Source: Paralithodes platypus
Taxonomy: Eukaryota > Arthropoda > Malacostraca > Decapoda > Lithodidae
Reading direction: 5' to 3'
DNA: 64,000 nucleotides
NCBI GenBank assembly: GCA_032716605.1
Contig: CM064552.1
Span: 6,739,651-6,803,650 of the forward strand
The notes beneath the pieces were generated by a model. The model had not been told where the DNA came from. It ran no database searches and saw only the letters and a list, made by a program, of their open reading frames with translations. Shown here one piece after another: positions 58,149 to 64,000 of the stretch (within the stretch, counting starts at the first letter, position 1; every line of letters begins with the position of its first letter). A program made the translations under genes and the position numbers.

Positions 58149-60250
58149 CTGTGGATAGGGTACACGAGATTATTAACCCTTTCAGTACCTATGCCGTCGT
58201 TTTAACTTTCATCTTTAGACAATTTACTTCAGTTTAACCCCTGGCTGCGGGAGACGTTCTGGAACGCCATGGCAATTTACAGCAATTTACAGGCTTTTAA
58301 AGCCTCTTAAAGCCTGTAGAGTCGAGTGCGAGTGAGTGGGAGAGCGGCAGGCCCCCATCCTCTCTCCAGACTGGCGGCCGAGGCACTGAGGAGTATGAGC
58401 CATACTATCGCTAGACATACAGCGCTGCGAAAGGCAAAATGTAGCGCAACATTAGCGATAATTGCTCAGTATTAGCGAATGTTTATGGTAGCGCTGCGGT
58501 AAAGCCCGCAGAGCTACGAAGCTCGTTTTGGTGTCATTTTGAAGCTATTTTCTTTTAGTTTTGGCTGAATAAATTTAATTTCATTCAGACACTTGCCTAA
58601 TCAATCAGGAGAGCCTGAATGAGCCCTAATATTGCGGAAATAGGCGGAAATATGCCCGCAGTGCCAGCAGTTAACAGGCTTCGAACTATCTCACTTATCC
58701 CTTTTTACCCTACCACAGATCCTTCTTAAAGGGGTAATACTCGTTTTTTCTGGGCCCCCTTCTCCCTCATGTTTAGCATATTAGTTTTGAGGTTTTTAGA
58801 CTTTCGTTCCGTTAGTATGGCGATTTTGAGACATTTCGCCTCATTTTGTTGTCTTAAGACCTTTCATGCCCTTTAGCTGTCAATTTTTTCCTGGCGAGCG
58901 ATAGCAAGCCTCTAATTTTAGAAGGAATCGGCTTTCGGCCGGGACATTTTTCTACCGAAAAATGTACAAATTTATCTTGAAAGGAGGTCCAGGGGGTGTT
59001 TTTCTAAGCTTGATGGATGTCTAACGAGGAAACTAAAATTATATAAATAAATAAATATATAGACCAAAAACCAAGCACTACCCCCTTAAGAAGGGTCAAT
59101 CAATTAATAGGTGCGTCAATATACAGCCCATTTTCTCTAGTCCTTTTTGAGTTACAGAGGTTTGGGATCAGGATTTCTGGCCTACCTACAATGAATAGAC
59201 TATAAGTGTATACGTACCACCTGTGTCTGCGTGACGAAGTAAGGGATAGACTTGGTGGAGAGGATAATCTTGGTCATCACGTAGTCCTCGGCGTAGTAGG
59301 TTGAACGTTTGCTGGAAAGAAGGTAGAACGTTTGCTGAAGAGAAGAATATGGGGTAGTGTTATGGTAGGTTGAACGTTTGCTGAAGAGAAGAATATGGGG
59401 TAGTGTTATGGTAGATCGAACGTTTGCTGAAGAGAAGAATATGGGGCAGTGTTATGGTAGGTCGAACGTTTACTGAAGAGAAGAATATGGGGTAGTGTTA
59501 TGGTAGATCGAACGATTGCTGAAGAGAAGAATATGGGGCAGTGTTATGGTAGGTCGAACGTGTGCTGAAGAGAAGAATATGGGGTAGTGTTATGGTAGAT
59601 CGAACGTTTGCTGAAGAGAAGAATATGGGGCAGTGTTATGGTAGATCGAATGTGTGCTGAAGAGAAGAATATGGGGCAGTGTTATGGTAGATCGAACGTT
59701 TGCTGAAGAGAAGAATATGGTGCAGTGTTATGGTAGGTCGAACGTTTGCTGAAGAGAAGAATATGGGGTAGTGTTATGGTAGGTCGAACGTTTGCTGGAA
59801 AAAAGGTAGAACGTTTGCTGAAGAGAAGAATATGGGTTAGTGTTATTGTAGGTCTTGATTTTACTACAGTCGAATGGCTTAACGATAACCCTGTGTGAAT
59901 CATTAAACTGTAATAGAAAAAGATGTTAAACCGTTGTATGTATGTAATAACAATACTATTAATATTAATAATAATAACAGTATTACCATAATTTTCATTA
60001 ACACCATAAACATTATGACCATCATCATTATCATCACCCCCACCATTAACATTACCACCATCATCATCATCGTTACCTATCCCACTACCACTGACCTGCT
60101 TCTAACCACGGGCCTATCCCTAAACTCTGTCCTCTCCACATGCATGGTGTAGGGTAGACATGGACGGTTACCCCCCTTGTCATAACCCCTCTGACTGGTG
60201 GCTGGTCCGGGAACTACTGTCAACAACATCACCACCACCACCCACGCCAT
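58058..60250 (-). CDS. Second secreted protein, three exons, Thr-rich, 3' end not found
   Basis: Exons 60096-60250, 59218-59311 and 58058-58148 join in phase (2, 0, then open in phase 1) to about 113 codons. The first exon begins MAWVVVVMLLTVVPGPATSQ, a clear signal peptide with cleavage likely after the ATS. The mature part begins RGYDKGGNRPCLPYTMHVER and continues with STYYAEDYVMTKIILSTKS, FVTQTQVVPQFMTKL and ITHTVYSTHVRKQTRT. The TQTQVVPQF-type wording recalls repetitive Val/Thr/Gln-rich extracellular proteins of arthropods, but I cannot name a family. The ATG sits directly after an excellent acceptor (CTCCCCACAG), so a non-coding first exon upstream is likely. The donor of the last exon is phase 1, so it could continue into an unseen exon or into exon 2 of the mosaic gene. 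Confidence 0.7.
58234..58674. mobile_element. 441-bp TTAA MITE (family F), copy 3, inverted
   Basis: TTAA at 58234-58237 and 58671-58674. Exactly the length of the other two copies. Starts CCCCTGGCTGCGGGAGACGT. Confidence 0.85.
58726..59089. mobile_element. TTAA MITE family B
   Basis: 364 bp between TTAA sites. CTCCCTCATGTTTAGC, GGCTTTCGGCCGGG, ACCGAAAAATGTACAAATTT. Confidence 0.85.
59218..59311 (-). CDS. Second gene, middle exon
   Basis: Acceptor CTTCTTTCCAG, donor AGGTG|GTACGTAT, 94 nt, phases 2-0. Encodes KRSTYYAEDYVMTKIILSTK and SIPYFVTQTQV. Its acceptor has seeded the 46-bp array upstream. Confidence 0.75.
59312..59855 (-). repeat. 46-bp minisatellite containing a splice acceptor
   Basis: About eleven units. 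Each holds, on the minus strand, CTTCTCTTCAGCAAACGTTC, which is the acceptor and first bases of the adjacent exon (59218-59311). Confidence 0.9.
59935..60085. repeat. AAT/CAT/ACC triplet-rich DNA
   Basis: Low-complexity triplets directly 3' of the signal-peptide exon. Confidence 0.8.
60096..60250 (-). CDS. Second gene, signal-peptide exon
   Basis: Acceptor CTTCTCCCCACAG directly before ATG, donor AGCAG|GTCAGTGG, 155 nt, ending in phase 2. Confidence 0.7.
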
Positions 60251-60319
60251 CTGTGGGGAGAAGGAGAAAGGTGGTTAGTGTTATGACTCGTAATCATAGA
60301 GCTGCTAGTCTTATCTTAT

Positions 60320-61380
60320 TCTTAATTAACCCATTGAGCACCAGCTGATATATAATAAATGTACAATGTGGGACCAGCAGGTTGTCATTTTTGTTTTTCC
60401 TGAAAACACATGGGATGGGTTAGTAATAAAGGAAAAACCACAAAAAAACGCTCACCTAGGTCATTTAGGGCTCCTGCGGGGCGGCAGAAAGTCGCAATTA
60501 ACATGGGGAAATAGGTAGGCAAAATACTGGAAAATCACTCCCGCGCACTCCCACACGCACGCAGCTGGACTTGAAGGGTTTCCAACCATCGATATTGTTG
60601 CATGGATACTAAAGCAGTTCCCATACAAATCTGAAACCTCTAGGTGCCATAGGACAAGAGTAATTAACGCGAACGCAACCATTGCGTCACTGGGGTTTAG
60701 CATTGCATACGTAGGCGACGCATAACGTGCGTCGCACGCACCCCGGTCTGTTGGGTTGCAGGCAGGGACAGTGCCACTGAGCTAGCCGCACGGTGTGTTG
60801 TAGTATGAGTGCATAAATGTACGTGTGCATGTTGTGAGTGCTGTCGGAGTTAAACAAAGGGCCACTATCTTCACAAAATACCCGAGTCCCTCCTAAGCAC
60901 CATCACAGAACATGGATTCAGGATAAACGACCATCTTGGCCTCAATCTCTTGGGAATTATTAACAGCACAGGGGCATACACTGAATTCCGGGCCACAATA
61001 ACCTTTATGCCGGCCTCTACCCCTTTTCATCTATTTCCCTGATGTGCTGAAACAAGAGCTCCAGGACGATGTGGAAGACGCCAAGACTATTCTCGCACCT
61101 GAACTCAACAGCAGCTCATCTTCCGGCTCTTTGTCCACTTCATGTACAATTGGCGGAGGGGCTTCATGTATAGCAACCGTATCAACCCTACAGCTTGCAC
61201 GTGCCTGTCATCTACCTGCTCTCCTGCTGAACCTGAGTTGACTACACCAAAGCTAGCCTCCTACCTGGGGGCCTAGATTACAACCTTATCCAAAACTTTA
61301 GCTCCGCCTCTATGCCGGACCATACATGAGGTGCTATTAAATAAACTTTAAACTTAAAATGACTTCTCGATTTTGCTGAT
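60320..61380. other. Unassigned DNA, probable retroposon 3' region
   Basis: Begins near a TTAACCCATTGAGCACC that may be a MITE end. 61040-61350 contains decayed coding-like text and AATAAACTTTAAACTTAAA near 61340. I see no exon with good splice sites. Confidence 0.35.
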
Positions 61381-61504
61381 GTTACAGTAATTCTAGCCAC
61401 TTAAGGTACTCGCACTGACCCTTGAATCACTACACAGTGTTACAGATGAAATGCTTAGCATTGAAAGACTGTGAGAAAAAACAAACAAAAACAGCAGACA
61501 ATGC

Positions 61505-61848
61505 AATCTATTCTATTTAGTGCATACCACCTCCTTTACGTAGGGCACGTGGTACCCGTCTTGCAACTCAATCCCACCCCTACTCTGTGCAACTCTCCAA
61601 CCCAAGAGTGAAACGTTACTCTCAAACTTTCTTCTACTCAACAGCTGAGCTCTGGAACTCTCTCCCAGAATCAGTCTTTCCCTCTTCCTATGACTTAAAT
61701 TGCTTCAAACTCTGTGTGTCCAGGCATTTTGGCTCGAACGTCTCTTGATTTTGGCCCTGTCACTCTTTCAACTATGGGGGAGGCACTCACTATAGGCAGT
61801 AATGCCTTCTGCCTCCCTCAATCACATAGAAAAAAAAAAAAAAAAAAA
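61505..61848 (+). mobile_element. LINE 3' end with poly(A)
   Basis: Same C-terminus and 3' UTR as the LINE at 14327-14805 (YSQTFFYSTAELWNS, TTTGGCTCGAACGTCTC), ending in 18 A. Confidence 0.85.
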
Positions 61849-62490
61849 TTCATGCGTCTTTGATAATTTCACTTATCTAGGTAACAAGGTTTATAACAGT
61901 GATGGTGTAAAACTTCGCCTCAATGTCGTATATAAGGAAGAGAGCTCTTCAATGAAACCATATAACGATGCTGTCGATATATGTGAAGAAAAATTAATTT
62001 GAAGATCTTCAAGATACTATATTGTGTATTATTTTATGTAGTTGTGAAAATTCAACATTTAATCCCTTCACTACGATACTTAGCAGTTAGTTGAAGATAC
62101 ACATCAACTGCTTTGGTACTAAATGTCTTCGCAGGATCATGGGCTATCACTGACATGATTATATCTCAAACCAGTGACTACTCCTTGAAACTGATACAAG
62201 ATATATTAGTTGCATGGTCCTTGAACGCCAACTACGGCTATATGGGCATATGGTTTGCCTTCCTGATACTGACCCTGTTCACCTCTACAGAAGACAACCC
62301 TGAGTGGAGGAGGCCTAGGGGAGGACCACGGAACTCATGGCTGTGGCAAGTCGCCAATTTTGTGATAGGATACCTGATATAGGCCAGGCAGATGGAGTCT
62401 CGCTCGGGGGGATCCCCTGGAGTGGTGTCGAAGGGTGAGTGCGTCTATGCGCTGTCACAGCGTATGCCCCAATCGATTGACTACGATGAC
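61849..62490 (+). mobile_element. RTE-like LINE C-terminal fragment
   Basis: Across broken frames: FDNFTYLGNKVYNSDG, then DNPEWRRPRGGPRNSWLWQV and SLARGDPLEW. The RRPRGxPRxxWLxQV and LARxDPxxW phrases are the usual end of a common arthropod LINE ORF2. Confidence 0.75.
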
Positions 62491-62599
62491 GTCAATCTAA
62501 TTAAATTATGTGTATCATTAGACCATTATATTCAGCTTAAGGATATTCTGCAGGAATCACATCTGATCACAGTTTTAGCTCCCTTTACATATACACACA

Positions 62600-62960
62600 C
62601 ACACACACACTCTCTCTCTCTCTCTTTGCTATACTAACGACAACCATACTAACAACAATACCTTACCAGTGAAGGGATAGTGTGCACAGGTCAGAGTCAA
62701 GCGAGCCACTGTATACATGAAAATCACTCCTCCATACAATATAACTGTTTTGTTATATATATATTAACTTATATAAATTTCTCTCTATCTTTATCTATAC
62801 TATACTAACAGCAATATTAACAACAACAACAACACTATAACACAAGAAAAACCTTCCAGTGAAGGGATCGATAGTGTGCACAGATCAGAGTCAAGCGAGG
62901 TACTGTAGCCTACATGAAAGTCACTCCTCTATACAGTATAACTTTCACTATATATTCACA
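62600..62960. repeat. Microsatellites and a ~100-bp direct duplication
   Basis: (CA)n/(CT)n at 62590-62627. CCAGTGAAGGGATAGTGTGC to CTCCATACAATATAAC at 62667-62745 is repeated at 62849-62942. Confidence 0.75.
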
Positions 62961-63064
62961 GTCAACGCTCATATGACTATAATTGCGTGTGCGTGCGTTG
63001 TGCGCGTGACTTGTCACATGTGTGTGTGTGTGTGTGGGTTTTTTTTGTTTTTTTGTGTGCTTCT

Positions 63065-63635
63065 CCCAGAGTTGAATGAATGACAAGTCCAAAATCAAGG
63101 AGTGTACGAGCCAAAATGTCTGGACACACGGAGTTTGAAGCAATTTGATTCATAGGATGAGGGAAAGATGGATTCAGGGAGAGAGTTCCAGAGCTTAGCT
63201 GTTGAATAGAAGAAAGATTGGGAGTATCGTTTCACTCTTGAGTTGGAGAGTTGCACAGAGTAGGAGTGAGATTGTGTTGCAAGACGGGTACTACGTGCCC
63301 TACGTAGAGGAGGTGGTATACACTGAGAGAGCTCTGAGAAACACTGATTAATGTAGTAGCGATAGAAGATAGACCATCGAGAGCGATGAAGCATATTGCG
63401 GCAAAGAGAGAGAGAGATTGCAGAGAGTTGGTGAGTGGATGGGAGTTAATGATACGAAAAGCTTTCCTTTCTACTTTGCCTAGAAGTGCTCTGTGAGAGG
63501 ATCCTCCCCACTCATGTGAACAATACTCAATACAAGGACGCACTGTGCCCCTGTACAGAGCAAGAAGCTGTGCAGGGGTAAAGAATCCCTTGAGGCGGTT
63601 GACACACCAAGATTCTTGGAGGCCGCCTTAGTGTG
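63065..63635 (-). mobile_element. LINE 3' end, minus strand
   Basis: Reads VRPCIEYCSHEWGGSSH, ALLGKVERKAFRIINSHPLT and SQSFFYSTAKLWNSLPESIF. It is the same family as 10850-14805 and shows what lies at that element's break. Confidence 0.85.
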
Positions 63636-63724
63636 TGAGTGGAGTGTACGCGCGCGTGTGTGAGCCCGTGCATGTGTGTGTGTGCGTGCGTGTGTGCATT
63701 GTGTGTTTTATTTTTTATTTTTGT

Positions 63725-63995
63725 CTATATTCCAACTTTACTCCCTCTCGGGCATAGGCTGAGAGCCTGTACTTTCAACCGTTTCAGCCTTGGGAGTGAG
63801 ACACGTGAAGCACTCAGGACTGCAACCAGCCTTTGCCATCTTGCCTTCGCATATATATATGGATCTGTTTCGCATGTGTGCCTCACTGTCTCAACCCCAA
63901 GACTCGGACCCTCACTCTCAGAACGCCACCTATTGAGCAATTAACTCACTAGGCATTGTTGCCCCCCTATAGCATATTTTGAATATGGGAATATT
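63725..63995 (-). repeat. Repeat E, copy 2
   Basis: Inverted relative to the copy at 45145-45490 and slightly diverged (CCTCTCGGGCATAGGCTGAG, CCTATAGCATATTTTGAATA). Confidence 0.75.
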
Positions 63996-64000
63996 CATAC

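Larger units (their letters stand above)
58174..59110. mobile_element. Family A MITE carrying family F and family B insertions
   Basis: TTAACCCTTTCAGTACC at 58174, broken at TTAA 58234 by the 441-bp element. It resumes at 58671, is broken again at TTAA 58726 by family B, and resumes after 59089 as GAAGGGTCAATC. Confidence 0.65.

Overview
This window looks like nuclear DNA of an arthropod, most likely a decapod crustacean. That is inference from style: phase-consistent split genes, very dense dinucleotide and tetranucleotide microsatellites, several LINE types (an I-like type with RNase H, CR1/L2-like types, and an RTE-like C-terminus), tRNA-derived SINEs and many short elements flanked by TTAA. 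There is no bacterial gene organisation, no CRISPR array and no rRNA.

Layout. Bases 1-8160 are a bed of LINEs: a nearly intact minus-strand LINE cut by the window edge, a decayed plus-strand I-like LINE with RNase H and a 41-base poly(A), and a further RT scrap. Bases 8160-15200 hold TTAA-flanked MITEs and a nested transposon: a plus-strand LINE split by a minus-strand LINE, itself split by a 478-bp TTAA element, then a tRNA-derived SINE.

From about 15.2 to 53.7 kb runs one large minus-strand gene. I could place 25 coding exons by hand. Every one has a consensus acceptor and donor, and all splice phases agree. They encode the first ~1,071 residues of a secreted or ectodomain mosaic protein. 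The order is: signal peptide, three unrecognised N-terminal modules, a sushi/CCP domain, a divergent fibrinogen-like (FReD) domain, a second CCP, two C-type-lectin-like domains, then at least four more CCP domains. The 3' end lies left of exon 25 and was not found. This combination suggests a recognition or adhesion protein, possibly immune, but function is inferred only from domains. The introns are full of TTAA MITEs, SINEs, two tandem Helitron-like elements and minisatellites. Several introns hold decayed copies of the neighbouring exon.

Bases 54.4-55.4 kb carry a 324-residue intronless minus-strand ORF with about four membrane segments and no family I recognise. Bases 58.0-60.3 kb carry three phase-consistent minus-strand exons of a second secreted protein with a signal peptide. 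It may be a separate gene or an alternative 5' end, because it ends in the same phase that exon 2 of the mosaic gene accepts. The rest, to 64 kb, is LINE 3' ends, an inverted copy of a repeat seen near 45.3 kb, and microsatellites.
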